This document shows positions 26,632 to 35,192 of a stretch of 64,000 nt of DNA, piece after piece. The notes beneath the pieces are model-generated. The model ran no database searches, was not told the DNA's origin, and worked only from the letters and a program-made list of their open reading frames with translations. The stretch lies in the NCBI GenBank assembly GCA_947498985.1, contig CANMMF010000001.1, positions 401,501 to 465,500 of the forward strand, read 5' to 3'. Position numbers and translations under genes: made by a program. Each line of letters begins with the position of its first letter. The stretch's first letter is position 1. Origin of the DNA: an uncultured Paracoccaceae bacterium (GTDB lineage: Bacteria; Pseudomonadota; Alphaproteobacteria; Rhodobacterales; Rhodobacteraceae).

Positions 26632-27630
26632 CTACAGGTACTCCGCAAGTGACAGGCGCTGAGACCTGGCGGTGATGGCGTAAAGGCTCTCCAACTGGCT
26701 TCGCACGTTCTCGTATCGCGTCGCGGTCTCGTATTGATCGGTGCCCACGAGGTCGAGCCGTGCCAGACTTGTCGCCGTACGCTCCGTCGCGTTTCGGGTT
26801 GTGCTCTCTTCCACCCGTGCTTCGAGCGCCCCGAGTCCAGCGCGAAGTTCCACTATGGGTTGTTGGGCCGCGAGCAAGTCGCGTCCTGCGGTTGTCAGCA
26901 AATCGATCTGCACATTCAACGACAATCCCAGACTGGCGTCACCTGCAAGAGCCGACATCGCCAGCGGTCGAAGCAACGCCTTGAACGCGTCGTCGGTTGC
27001 ACGGATATCAACATTTGCGCTTTCGGTCTCGCTTAGCCGCAAGGGCGCCAGCCCGTCATTGGAGCCTTGGTAAACCGTTGTCTCATAGTCACCGCCGGTT
27101 GCGAAAAAGGTGTCCAGTGCGGCCACGATATCAGGCGCCTCGGTCAAGCCGGTAACCGCGCCGCGCAATTCGGTCATCATTGCGTCGAACTCCATCACCG
27201 CGGGTCTGTCGGTCGCCGTTCCGCCAAAAAGCGTGCGCCCGGCAACGGAGCGGTTCATGCCGCTGAGGATTTGCGCCAAGGCTTGCTGCGCTTCGCCGGA
27301 CATGGTGTCGAGAAGCGCGGGCGTCGGGCTCAGCTCCGCCGAGATCAGCGTTTGCGAAAGGGTCTCGCTGCGAGACTGGATTTCCTCGAGCGTCGTTTGC
27401 ATCGTGCCGGTCAGAAAACTTGCCTCCGCCGTATTGATCCGGAACGCCTCCAGCCGGGCGAGAGAGCGGTCTATGGCCATCAAACCAGTGAGGTCGCCGT
27501 CCAGATGTTTGGCCGAATCCTTCACAAAGCCGGTGGCCACTTCGACCGCGAGCCGGTCCATGTCCTCGCGCAGCCGCACCTGGTTGCTTCTGAGAACCAG
27601 CGTGCGCGCCAGATCACCGATAGCGTCCAT
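26632..27630 (-). CDS. flgL: Hook-filament junction protein FlgL
   Basis: FlgL (332 aa) is a flagellin-like hook-filament junction protein. The N-terminal helix LVLRSNQVRLREDMDRLAVEVATGFVKD and the GMNRSVAGRTLFGGTATDRPAV core follow the FlgL pattern, and the C-terminal helix ARLDLVGTDQYETATRYENVRSQLESLYAITAR closes it. It lies 11 nt after flgK and abuts flgI. The N-terminus diverges somewhat from the enteric protein, as is common in this order. Confidence 0.88.
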   Translation of the reverse strand: MDAIGDLARTLVLRSNQVRLREDMDRLAVEVATGFVKDSAKHLDGDLTGLMAIDRSLARLEAFRINTAEASFLTGTMQTTLEEIQSRSETLSQTLISAELSPTPALLDTMSGEAQQALAQILSGMNRSVAGRTLFGGTATDRPAVMEFDAMMTELRGAVTGLTEAPDIVAALDTFFATGGDYETTVYQGSNDGLAPLRLSETESANVDIRATDDAFKALLRPLAMSALAGDASLGLSLNVQIDLLTTAGRDLLAAQQPIVELRAGLGALEARVEESTTRNATERTATSLARLDLVGTDQYETATRYENVRSQLESLYAITARSQRLSLAEYL

Positions 27631-27641
27631 GTCTTTTCTCC

Positions 27642-29081
27642 TCAGATACGCATCAGCCGGTCCATCATCTCGTCGACGACGGACATGACCTGGGCATTTG
27701 CCGCGTAATGTTGTTCGATCTGCATAAGGCGTTGCAGTTCCTGATCGGTGTCGACGCCTTTCGAAAATTCCAGCTCCTTCAAGGCCGTATTCTGTGTCGA
27801 CAGGAAGCTGAGCTCATTGTCTTGGCGCACGCGCGCGGACGCTGCAGTAGATGCAAATTCCGAAATCTGCATGGAAAAGCTGCGGGAGAGCGGATCCAGC
27901 GCGGCAGAGGATGGCGGCGCGCTTGTGGCCAGCGCCTGCGTGATGCCTTGCAGAAGCCGGGCATCGCCAACCTCTCCTTGCGTGACGGCACCGAGCCCGT
28001 CGCGCAATCGCCACGCGCCGCCGCTTCCAGGCGCCACCAGCGCGTTGAGCGATATGCGACCGGCAAGCCCGGTTTCATCGAGCGGATCAAAAGCCGCCCC
28101 AAGATCGGTGAAGAGACCCGGATCGGTGGCGCCGAGTGTTGTGTCCGGTCCACCGGGATCCAGCCGTTCAATCAGATCGCGGGCAATGCCATCCAGTTGT
28201 TCCTGACGTGCGACGGCCTCGCCATCGCGAACCTGGAACTCCGCTGCCAGGGTGCCGCCTGCAAACAGGCGATCCGCAGCATCCTGCCCGGCAAGCGTCA
28301 GGCCTGACAGTTGACCACCTGCCAAGGTCATGCCCGCTTCAATCGCAGGGGTTTCGACAAAACCGACTTCGGACGCGATCCCGTCAAGTAAAAGCGCGCC
28401 GCCCGTGGTGAACAAGGCCACTTCGCCCCGATCCCGCGCGACAATCCGCAGCGGTGCAATCTCGCTGATGCCGTCGATCACACGTTGGCGTTCGTCGAGC
28501 AGGGAGGACACATCCGTGCCGCTGGAGTTTCCGGCGACGATGTCGGCATTCAGGCGCTGAACCTGCCCGATCGCGTCGTTCAACCGGGTCACCTGCTGGC
28601 CGATTTGCCGATCCGCGGTGTTGCGTTCCTGCTGGACCTGCTCGGCCAGCACGTTCAGGCTCGCCGCGAGTGCATCTGCGCTTGTTGCAACCGATTCCAG
28701 GCGTTGTGTCGATGCCGGGTTTGCCGCCGCGGTCAGCAACGCGTTTTCGAAGGCCGCCGCCCGTGTGGCCAGCGACCCCGGTTCTCCGCTTGCGCCGGCG
28801 GCCGTTTCGATCCGGCCCGCAAACGCCGAGAGAGTGGTGCCGAATCCGAGCGCCGCATCGGAGATGCGGCGGTCAGCAATGAGGACCGGATCGACGTTGC
28901 GTTGCACACCATCGATCCGCACGCCGCCATATCCGGCAAGCCCCGGCGCGGAGAGCGCGAGCGTCCGCCGACCGTAGCTTTCGGTGGTCGCGTTGGCGAT
29001 ATTGCCCGATACCAGCGTTGCGGCGCGGGAATTGGCCCTGAGACCGCTGAAGGCATTGTAGAGCGCACCGGATAGGGACAT
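27642..29081 (-). CDS. flgK: Hook-filament junction protein FlgK
   Basis: FlgK (479 aa) is the first hook-associated protein. It opens MSLSGALYNAFSGLRANSRAATLVSGNIANATTESYGRR, the rod/hook-family N-terminus, and closes with LSFLSTQNTALKELEFSKGVDTDQELQRLMQIEQHYAANAQVMSVVDEMMDRLMRI. It is shorter than enteric FlgK (~550 aa) through a smaller variable middle. It lies 34 nt after flgE in the hook operon. Confidence 0.94.
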   Translation of the reverse strand: MSLSGALYNAFSGLRANSRAATLVSGNIANATTESYGRRTLALSAPGLAGYGGVRIDGVQRNVDPVLIADRRISDAALGFGTTLSAFAGRIETAAGASGEPGSLATRAAAFENALLTAAANPASTQRLESVATSADALAASLNVLAEQVQQERNTADRQIGQQVTRLNDAIGQVQRLNADIVAGNSSGTDVSSLLDERQRVIDGISEIAPLRIVARDRGEVALFTTGGALLLDGIASEVGFVETPAIEAGMTLAGGQLSGLTLAGQDAADRLFAGGTLAAEFQVRDGEAVARQEQLDGIARDLIERLDPGGPDTTLGATDPGLFTDLGAAFDPLDETGLAGRISLNALVAPGSGGAWRLRDGLGAVTQGEVGDARLLQGITQALATSAPPSSAALDPLSRSFSMQISEFASTAASARVRQDNELSFLSTQNTALKELEFSKGVDTDQELQRLMQIEQHYAANAQVMSVVDEMMDRLMRI

Positions 29082-29115
29082 TGAGCGATCTCCTCAGAAA
29101 GCTGACAGCGTGCCG

Positions 29116-30417
29116 TCAGCGTTTGATATTCGTGGTTTCCTGCAGCATCTCGTCCACGGTCTGGATGACCTTGGCGTTGGAGGAATAGGCGCGCTGCGTC
29201 TGGATCAGGTCGGTCAGTTCGCTGGCCACGTCGGTGGTGCTTTCTTCCCGGGCGAAACCCACCACGTCCCCGGTCGGGCCGTCACCGGCATCCCAGAGAA
29301 AGTAGCTGCCGCTTTCGGGGGACGGCATGTAGACCTGCTTGTCCAGAGCGACCATCCCGTTCGGATTGGGCACGTCGACCAGCGGCACCTGATAGATGAT
29401 CGACGTGATGCCGGTGTCGAAGAAGGCATAGACAAAGCCGTTCTCATCGATCTCGACGGACGTCATGTTGCCCGCCGGGGAGCCGTCCTTGGAGATATTG
29501 AGCGGTGCAAAGGCATCGGATCTTTGCGTCAGACCGCTGTTGGTGCCGGGTTGCCCGATATTGATCTCGATCGGGCCGCCGGCCACGGTCACGATGACCG
29601 ATCCGGTGGCCGGGTCATAAGCGCCGCCGGACACCGTTGCGACCGTGGCCAACGTGCCGCCCGATGCCTGCGTGTCATCAAACGTTACGGTGTATTCGCC
29701 GACAACGGCGCCCGCGCTGGCCGAATCGGTGACCAGGACGTTCCATTCATTCGACGACCCGGCGCCCGGTACCGTCGGCGTGAACGTGACGGTCAGATTT
29801 TCGGACCGACCGAGATTGTCGAAATACTCCACCGGCAGCGTCAGCGGGTCACCTGCGGCGCCTGCCGTCGTCTCTGTCGCGGGCAGGTTGACGCCCAGCG
29901 TGACGGCGGTCGTCGGTTCGCTGAGATACTGGTTGAGGGCAATCTGGATCGGTTCGAGCGAATCGGAGGTGTCCCTCGCATATGTCGGGATCGTGCCATC
30001 GGGATTGGCCGGCCAACCCAGCAGCATCAGACCGGATTCGGTGCGCAAAAAGCCGTCCGCATCCACCCGGAAAGACCCGGTGGAGGTCAGAAACATCTGC
30101 GGATCGCCATTGCCCGCAAGCACTTCGGAAGCCTGGGCCACCGGCAGGAACCCTTTGCCGCGGACCGCGAGATCGGTGGCGTTGGACGTGGCGACCAAAG
30201 CGCCGCCTTCGTCGATCATGCGCCGTGTCGTCGAGCGCACACCACCGGCGGTGTAAGTGCTGCCATTCGACGACATCACCATGGATTCAAAGTCGGTTTC
30301 GACCCGCTTGTACCCCTTCGTCGCCGAGTTCGCGATGTTGTCCGAGATGGTTCCCAGTCGCGTCGCGTTGGCCGCAAGCCCTGCGACCCCTGCGTTGAGG
30401 GAGGATGAAATCGTCAT
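29116..30417 (-). CDS. flgE: Flagellar hook protein FlgE
   Basis: FlgE (433 aa) polymerises into the hook. The N-terminus MTISSSLNAGVAGLAANATRLGTISDNIANSATKGYKR and the C-terminal ELTDLIQTQRAYSSNAKVIQTVDEMLQETTNIKR are typical. A larger, Thr/Gly-rich beta region in between forms the exposed domains. The start at 30417 has a GAAAGG site upstream; an in-frame ATG 42 nt earlier is less likely. It leads the flgE-flgK-flgL-flgI operon, with a CtrA-type box about 60-75 nt upstream. Confidence 0.95.
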   Translation of the reverse strand: MTISSSLNAGVAGLAANATRLGTISDNIANSATKGYKRVETDFESMVMSSNGSTYTAGGVRSTTRRMIDEGGALVATSNATDLAVRGKGFLPVAQASEVLAGNGDPQMFLTSTGSFRVDADGFLRTESGLMLLGWPANPDGTIPTYARDTSDSLEPIQIALNQYLSEPTTAVTLGVNLPATETTAGAAGDPLTLPVEYFDNLGRSENLTVTFTPTVPGAGSSNEWNVLVTDSASAGAVVGEYTVTFDDTQASGGTLATVATVSGGAYDPATGSVIVTVAGGPIEINIGQPGTNSGLTQRSDAFAPLNISKDGSPAGNMTSVEIDENGFVYAFFDTGITSIIYQVPLVDVPNPNGMVALDKQVYMPSPESGSYFLWDAGDGPTGDVVGFAREESTTDVASELTDLIQTQRAYSSNAKVIQTVDEMLQETTNIKR

Positions 30418-30475
30418 GACGCGCCTTTCTGCTGCCGCACAAATTCTCTTGAGGACCACTCATACGGGCGCGGGT

Positions 30476-30490
30476 TTAATGGAGCGCTAA
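30476..30490. promoter_or_regulatory. CtrA-type box upstream of flgE
   Basis: TTAA-N7-CTAA (TTAG-N7-TTAA on the minus strand) matches seven of eight bases of the CtrA box. It lies 59-73 nt upstream of the flgE start codon, a sensible activator position. Binding is inferred. Confidence 0.45.
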
Positions 30491-30529
30491 CAGATAAAAT
30501 CCGAACCATTCCGGCGCGGCATTATCTGT
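30490..30529. repeat. Inverted repeat between flgE and motB
   Basis: ACAGATAA at 30490-30497 is repeated in inverted orientation (TTATCTGT) at 30522-30529, separated by 24 nt of GC-rich sequence. It lies just downstream of the motB stop and upstream of flgE. It could be the motB 3'-end structure or an operator; no U-tract follows. Confidence 0.4.
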
Positions 30530-30531
30530 GC

Positions 30532-31365
30532 TCACCGGCTTAGAAAGACGATTTCGAGCCTGTTGTTGCGCAAATCCATCCGGTTGGCGCGCACCGGTTC
30601 GCGATCCGCATGGGAGGTCACCCGCTGCACGCGGCGCGGCGCGATCCCGGCACCGGTCAGCAATTCGCGAAAGGCCGTGGCGCGCAGGCCGGAAACATCC
30701 CAGGCCGGATCCCGCGCCAGCACAATCGGGAAGGCCGCGGTATGGCCCTCGATCGCGATGGCGTTGGTGACGATGCCGGAGGCCTGCGTGATAACCTCTG
30801 CCAAGGCTTCCAGCAGCGGCGTCGGGGTTGCGTCGCCGGTAAAGAGACGCCCGTCCTCGGACTCGAAAAGCTCGACCACCAGCCCTTCGTCGGTCACCCG
30901 CGACACCACATGGCGCATGATGTCATCGTCGGCCATACTCTCACCGCTGCGACCAAGAAGCGTGTCCTTGAGCGCTTCGAACTGCTCTTCCTCGACCGCC
31001 TTGTCCTGCGCTTCACCCATGGTCACCGCGCCGCGCGCCGCTTGCGCTGCCTGCGCGTTGCGACTGGTCGCGCCGGTGCCCATACGGGGCAAAACATTCT
31101 CCGCCAAGACGGAATTGCCCCCGAGCGCGCCGTTACCACCACCCGACACGCGGGCCACGGAAATCGTCGGACTGAAGTAATCCGCAATCCCTTTGCGTTG
31201 TTTTTCGGTTGTCGCATTCAACAGCCACATCAGCATGAAGAACGCCATCATCGCCGTAACGAAATCCGCATAGGCCACTTTCCACGCGCCACCGTGGTGC
31301 CCATCCGCCTTGATGATCTTCTTCCGCTTGATGATGACTGGCGCGACATTGCTGTCGGCACTCAT
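30532..31365 (-). CDS. motB: Flagellar motor stator protein MotB
   Basis: MotB (277 aa from the chosen ATG) anchors the stator to peptidoglycan and forms the proton channel with MotA. One N-terminal membrane helix at about residues 35-52 is preceded by GGAWKVAYADFVTAMM, with the proton-carrying aspartate at residue 34. A plug/linker region follows, and then an OmpA-like C-terminus with IAIEGHTAA and NRLEIVFLSR. The ATG at 31365 has GGTGGAG upstream; a GTG three codons earlier is a possible alternative. It is transcribed alone. Confidence 0.93.
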   Translation of the reverse strand: MSADSNVAPVIIKRKKIIKADGHHGGAWKVAYADFVTAMMAFFMLMWLLNATTEKQRKGIADYFSPTISVARVSGGGNGALGGNSVLAENVLPRMGTGATSRNAQAAQAARGAVTMGEAQDKAVEEEQFEALKDTLLGRSGESMADDDIMRHVVSRVTDEGLVVELFESEDGRLFTGDATPTPLLEALAEVITQASGIVTNAIAIEGHTAAFPIVLARDPAWDVSGLRATAFRELLTGAGIAPRRVQRVTSHADREPVRANRMDLRNNRLEIVFLSR

Positions 31366-31413
31366 CTCCACCACCTTCTTTACCCACCGTTGACAGGCTT
31401 AGCGCGACAGGCC

Positions 31414-31428
31414 TTACCAGCGGCTTAA
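31414..31428. promoter_or_regulatory. CtrA-type box upstream of motB
   Basis: TTAC-N7-TTAA matches seven of eight bases of the CtrA box with correct spacing. It lies about 50-63 nt upstream of the motB start, in the divergent motB/yjbH region. Binding is inferred. Confidence 0.45.
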
Positions 31429-31590
31429 AGATTAAAAGTCTCCACGAATAATCCGCGGGCTCCGGCGGAAAGATGCGCAAGGCACGTGCCGAATTTCACA
31501 CATGGTCCAACGCCCCCGCCTTCGTGCAATGGACAGGCTTGACCAAAAGGAATAGCAACATTTGCAGTATTTCTTCGGAAAGGAGCCGGC

Positions 31591-33756
31591 ATGCGGTTGG
31601 GGCGGTCTGGGAAAGCACGCGGTCGGCACATTGCAAGCGTTGCGCTGGCGGTGACCTGCGTGGGCTTCTACGCATCGGCGCAGGGGCGGGACGGGGTCAG
31701 CTACAACCTCTACGGGTCTCCCGGTCTCATTGATATGCCCACCGCCGAAGTGCCCGCCGATGCCGAACTGGCCGGCACGATCGCACAGTTTGGCGACACG
31801 CGCCGCACCACGCTGACCTTCCAGATCACGCCGCGCCTGTCGGGCAGTTTTCGTTATTCGGCGATCAGCAATTTCAACCATCCCTTCGCGGAGCCCGCCA
31901 ACGATCCCGAGGGCATATACTACGACCGCAGCTTTGATCTGCGCTACCAGATCCTGACGGAGACGGAGATGCGCCCGTCGATCGTCGTCGGTCTGCAGGA
32001 CTTCATCGGCACCGGGCTTTACGGCGGCGAATACCTTGTCGCGACCAAGACCGTGGCGCCGGGCCTGAAGGTGACCGGGGGTCTGGGCTGGGGGCGTCTG
32101 GGCAGCGCGGGGGCGTTCGGCAGCACCGGCACACGCCCGACCCTCCTGCTGGGCGAAGGCGGTCTGCCGACCTATGACCGCTGGTTCCGCGGCGACGTGG
32201 CGGCCTTTGGCGGTGTGAGCTATGCGCCCAACGACCGGTTGCGGTTCAAGCTGGAGTACTCGTCGGACGATTACGCGTTCGAATCGCGCTTTGGCCCGTT
32301 CAAGCGCGAAAGCCCGTGGAATTTCGGCGTCGATTACCGTTTTCGCAACGGCGGCCAGCTCTCGGCCTATTACGCCTATGGCAACGAGGTCGGCGCGCAG
32401 CTGACCTTTGTCACCAACCCGCGCACCATCGGTGTACCCGGCGGTGTGGAGACGGCCCCCCTGCCCGTCGCCCCGCGTGTGGCAGGCTCCGCCAGCGATC
32501 TGGGCTGGACCACCGATCCGGCGCGCGCGACTGCGGCGAAAACCTCCCTCCGGGAGCTTACGACCACCGACGGTCTGATCGTCGAAGGTCTGCAGCTGGA
32601 GCCGCGGCGCGCCACGGTCCGGCTGGTGAACCCGCGCTACAATGCACCGGCACAGGCCATTGGCCGCACCGCCCGGGCGATGACCCGGTCCCTGCCAGCG
32701 TCGGTTGAGGAGTTTGTGATCATTCCGGTGGTCAATGGCATGGCGATGTCGGCGGTCACGCTGCGCCGCTCCGATATCGAGGCGCTGGAACACGAGGCCG
32801 CGACAGAGATCCTCGCCCGCACCGCGATCACCGATGCCTACCAGCGCGCCCCGGCGCCGGATCCGGGCATCTACCCGAAATTCACCTGGTCGATCTCGCC
32901 CTACCTGCAGCTGTCGGTGTTCGATCCGGACAACCCCGTGCGCGCCGATGTGGGCGTGCGCGCCACCGGCAAGTTCGAGGTCACCCCGAACATCATCGTG
33001 TCGGGCTCGATCACCAAGAAGGTCAGCGGCGATCTGGATTCCGTGAGCCGGCAGGACCAGTCGAATCTGCCCCGTGTGCGCACCGACTACGCGCAATATT
33101 CCGCGGCGGGCGACCCGGCCATCGAATTCCTGCAACTGGCGGTCTACGGCCGCCCGGCCCGGGATTTCTACAGCCGCCTGACGCTGGGCTATCTCGAGAC
33201 CATGTATGCCGGCGCCTCGGGCGAAGTGCTCTGGAAACCGGTCGGCAGTCGCTTTGCAGTGGGCGCAGAGCTCAACTACATCCTGCGCCGGGATTTCGAC
33301 CAGCTCTTTGGCGTGCAGGACATGTTCACCGTGGATCCGGTCACCGGCATCCGCCGCGAGATCCCCAATGTGAACGGCCATATCTCGGCGTATTACGACT
33401 TCGGCAACGGCTTTCACGGCCAGCTGGATGTAGGGCGTTACCTTGCGGGCGATTACGGTGCCACAATCGCGCTGGACCGGGAGTTTGCCAATGGCTGGCG
33501 CGTCGGCGCCTATGCCACCGTCTCCAACGCGTCGTTCGAGGATTTCGGCGAAGGCTCCTTTGACAAGGGTCTGCGCTTTTCCATCCCGCTCACCGCCTTC
33601 CTGGGCACCCCGTCTCGGCAGGTCAATCAGGTCGAGATCCAGTCGCTGTCGCGCGACGGCGGCGCACGGCTGAATGTGAACGGACGGCTTTATGAGCAGG
33701 TGCGCGACTACCACCAGCCCGACGCGGCAAAATCCTGGGGAAGGTTCTGGCGATGA
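31591..33756 (+). CDS. YjbH-family outer-membrane exopolysaccharide protein
   Basis: This 721-aa protein belongs to the YjbH family, predicted outer-membrane beta-barrel proteins linked to exopolysaccharide or group 4-type capsule production. A basic N-terminus and a hydrophobic export signal occupy about residues 1-31. SYNLYGSPGLIDMPTAEVPADAEL follows, the hallmark opening of YjbH. Many alternating amphipathic strands follow (NFGVDYRFRNGGQLSAYYAYG, GFHGQLDVGRYLAGDYG). AAAGGAG lies upstream of the ATG. It overlaps the lipoprotein gene by 4 nt, mirroring the yjbEFGH/gfc arrangement. Confidence 0.88.
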   Translation: MRLGRSGKARGRHIASVALAVTCVGFYASAQGRDGVSYNLYGSPGLIDMPTAEVPADAELAGTIAQFGDTRRTTLTFQITPRLSGSFRYSAISNFNHPFAEPANDPEGIYYDRSFDLRYQILTETEMRPSIVVGLQDFIGTGLYGGEYLVATKTVAPGLKVTGGLGWGRLGSAGAFGSTGTRPTLLLGEGGLPTYDRWFRGDVAAFGGVSYAPNDRLRFKLEYSSDDYAFESRFGPFKRESPWNFGVDYRFRNGGQLSAYYAYGNEVGAQLTFVTNPRTIGVPGGVETAPLPVAPRVAGSASDLGWTTDPARATAAKTSLRELTTTDGLIVEGLQLEPRRATVRLVNPRYNAPAQAIGRTARAMTRSLPASVEEFVIIPVVNGMAMSAVTLRRSDIEALEHEAATEILARTAITDAYQRAPAPDPGIYPKFTWSISPYLQLSVFDPDNPVRADVGVRATGKFEVTPNIIVSGSITKKVSGDLDSVSRQDQSNLPRVRTDYAQYSAAGDPAIEFLQLAVYGRPARDFYSRLTLGYLETMYAGASGEVLWKPVGSRFAVGAELNYILRRDFDQLFGVQDMFTVDPVTGIRREIPNVNGHISAYYDFGNGFHGQLDVGRYLAGDYGATIALDREFANGWRVGAYATVSNASFEDFGEGSFDKGLRFSIPLTAFLGTPSRQVNQVEIQSLSRDGGARLNVNGRLYEQVRDYHQPDAAKSWGRFWR

Positions 33757-34421
33757 GCATCACCCGACTGGCCCTGGGCCTCGCGCTGGCCGCGCTCGTC
33801 TCGGCCTGCGGCAACGGCACAAATGACGCGGGCAACCTGATCAAGGCCCTGCCCGCCGCTTTCGCCAGCCTCGGCAAGACGCCGCAGCCGGTCGGCGTCA
33901 GCCCAGAGCAGATGACCCAGGCGCTGCAGAGCACCGACCTGCCGGTCACGCTGATCTTTCTGGAAGGGCGCCAGACGCAGTTCCTCGCGCTCGAGATCGA
34001 ACGCAACGGAGCCTACCAGACCTATGGCACGTCCAGCCGTCAATCCGTGGCCTTTCGCAACGGCATGATCACCGCCACGCGGGGTCTGGGCGGCGATCTG
34101 ATGTCATCCGGAGAAGATGCGCTTTTGCACATGGTCAGCCGCCGTCAAAGCGGTGTGGCCCCCTACACGATGCGCTTTCTGACATCGGACAACCGCACCG
34201 AAGCGCTGAGCTACAATTGCACCGTCTCGCCCGGCAAATCGGTGCCGGTAAAGGTCGCAGAGATCGACACAACCGGTGTCGCCGTGACCGCGCAATGCGC
34301 AGGGGCTGGCAACAGCTTCACCAATGTTTTCGTCGTCGACCGGCACGGTTCGCTTGTCTCGGCGCGGCAATGGCTGGGTTATCAGCTGGGCTATGTGACG
34401 TCGCAACCATTGCGGCGGTGA
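33753..34421 (+). CDS. YjbF/GfcB-like group 4 capsule lipoprotein
   Basis: This 222-aa protein begins with a lipoprotein signal and lipobox VSAC (Cys about residue 19). The remaining domain has beta-rich segments DLPVTLIFLEGRQTQFLALEIERNG and FRNGMITATRGLGGDLMS, the latter typical of the YjbF/GfcB family. It is coupled to the YjbH gene by an ATGA overlap. It probably sits in the outer membrane inner leaflet and assists polysaccharide secretion; the exact role is unknown in the family. Confidence 0.85.
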   Translation: MSITRLALGLALAALVSACGNGTNDAGNLIKALPAAFASLGKTPQPVGVSPEQMTQALQSTDLPVTLIFLEGRQTQFLALEIERNGAYQTYGTSSRQSVAFRNGMITATRGLGGDLMSSGEDALLHMVSRRQSGVAPYTMRFLTSDNRTEALSYNCTVSPGKSVPVKVAEIDTTGVAVTAQCAGAGNSFTNVFVVDRHGSLVSARQWLGYQLGYVTSQPLRR

Positions 34422-34475
34422 GCGCGGCGGTGAACGCCCACGATCCGGTTTGCTCCGACGCTGACCGGGCCACTG

Positions 34476-35192
34476 TCAGTGCAGTGAAATACGCCTGAAG
34501 ATCGTCGCGAAGAGCAGTTTGAAATCCGAACAGACCGACCGGTGCCGCGCATAGAGAATGTCGAGCCGCGCCTTGCGCGGAACGCAGCGGCGGCAATAGA
34601 CGGCCTCGGTCTCTTCGCGTGTCCTGCAACTGGACAGCAGCGCCTCCTCGCGCCGGTGGAAGGCCAGCGTGGCCATGCCGGTAATGCCCGGGGGCACCTT
34701 GAGCACCTCGGCATATGTCTCGGGAAACATCTCCACATAGCGCCTGAGCGGCGGGCGCGGGCCGACAAAGGTGATGTCGCCACGCAGGATGTTGATCAAT
34801 TGCGGCAACTCGTCGAGCCGTTTGTCGCGCAGCACCGCGCCGGTGGCTGTAATCCGGCTGACCTTGTCGCCGCCGGATACCCCCTGATCGCCCTCTGCCA
34901 TGCGCATGGTGCGGAATTTCAGCAGGTTGAAGGGCTCACCCGGCGCTTTCATCCGTTCGGAGGCATAGAGGATCGGCCGCCCGTCGCGTATGAGCACCAC
35001 CAGCGCGATGACCAGCATCAGCGGTGCCAGCAGGATCAGCAACCCCAGCGCGCAGGCCATAAAGAAGATCCGTTCCGGCAGGATCAGGGCGGCCAGCACC
35101 ACAAGCGGCAGCAAGAGCAGAAAGATCGGCGCAATCGCGAGGATATAGGCCACAAGGACCAGCCGGATCAGCCAGCGCCGCGCGGTCTTCAT
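34476..35192 (-). CDS. Bacterial sugar-phosphate transferase (polyprenyl-phosphate priming type)
   Basis: This 238-aa inner-membrane enzyme belongs to the bacterial sugar transferase family (PF02397) that loads the first sugar phosphate onto undecaprenyl phosphate for polysaccharide synthesis. Two to three hydrophobic segments occupy about residues 8-70. The catalytic part has LKFRTMRM, DKRLDELPQLINILRGDITFVGPRPPL and a PGITGMATL-type region. It lacks the long four-helix N-terminus of WcaJ. The start overlaps the end of the epimerase gene by 4 nt, so the two are coupled. Confidence 0.88.
   Translation of the reverse strand: MKTARRWLIRLVLVAYILAIAPIFLLLLPLVVLAALILPERIFFMACALGLLILLAPLMLVIALVVLIRDGRPILYASERMKAPGEPFNLLKFRTMRMAEGDQGVSGGDKVSRITATGAVLRDKRLDELPQLINILRGDITFVGPRPPLRRYVEMFPETYAEVLKVPPGITGMATLAFHRREEALLSSCRTREETEAVYCRRCVPRKARLDILYARHRSVCSDFKLLFATIFRRISLH

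Noticed and set aside
31432-33714. 760-residue open frame antisense to the YjbH-family gene
   Set aside because: It has shadow composition, no credible start context, and overlaps a recognised outer-membrane protein gene.
34471-34486. CACTG/CAGTG hairpin between convergent capsule genes
   Set aside because: A 5-bp stem mostly inside the sugar transferase coding region without a T-run; it is likely chance.
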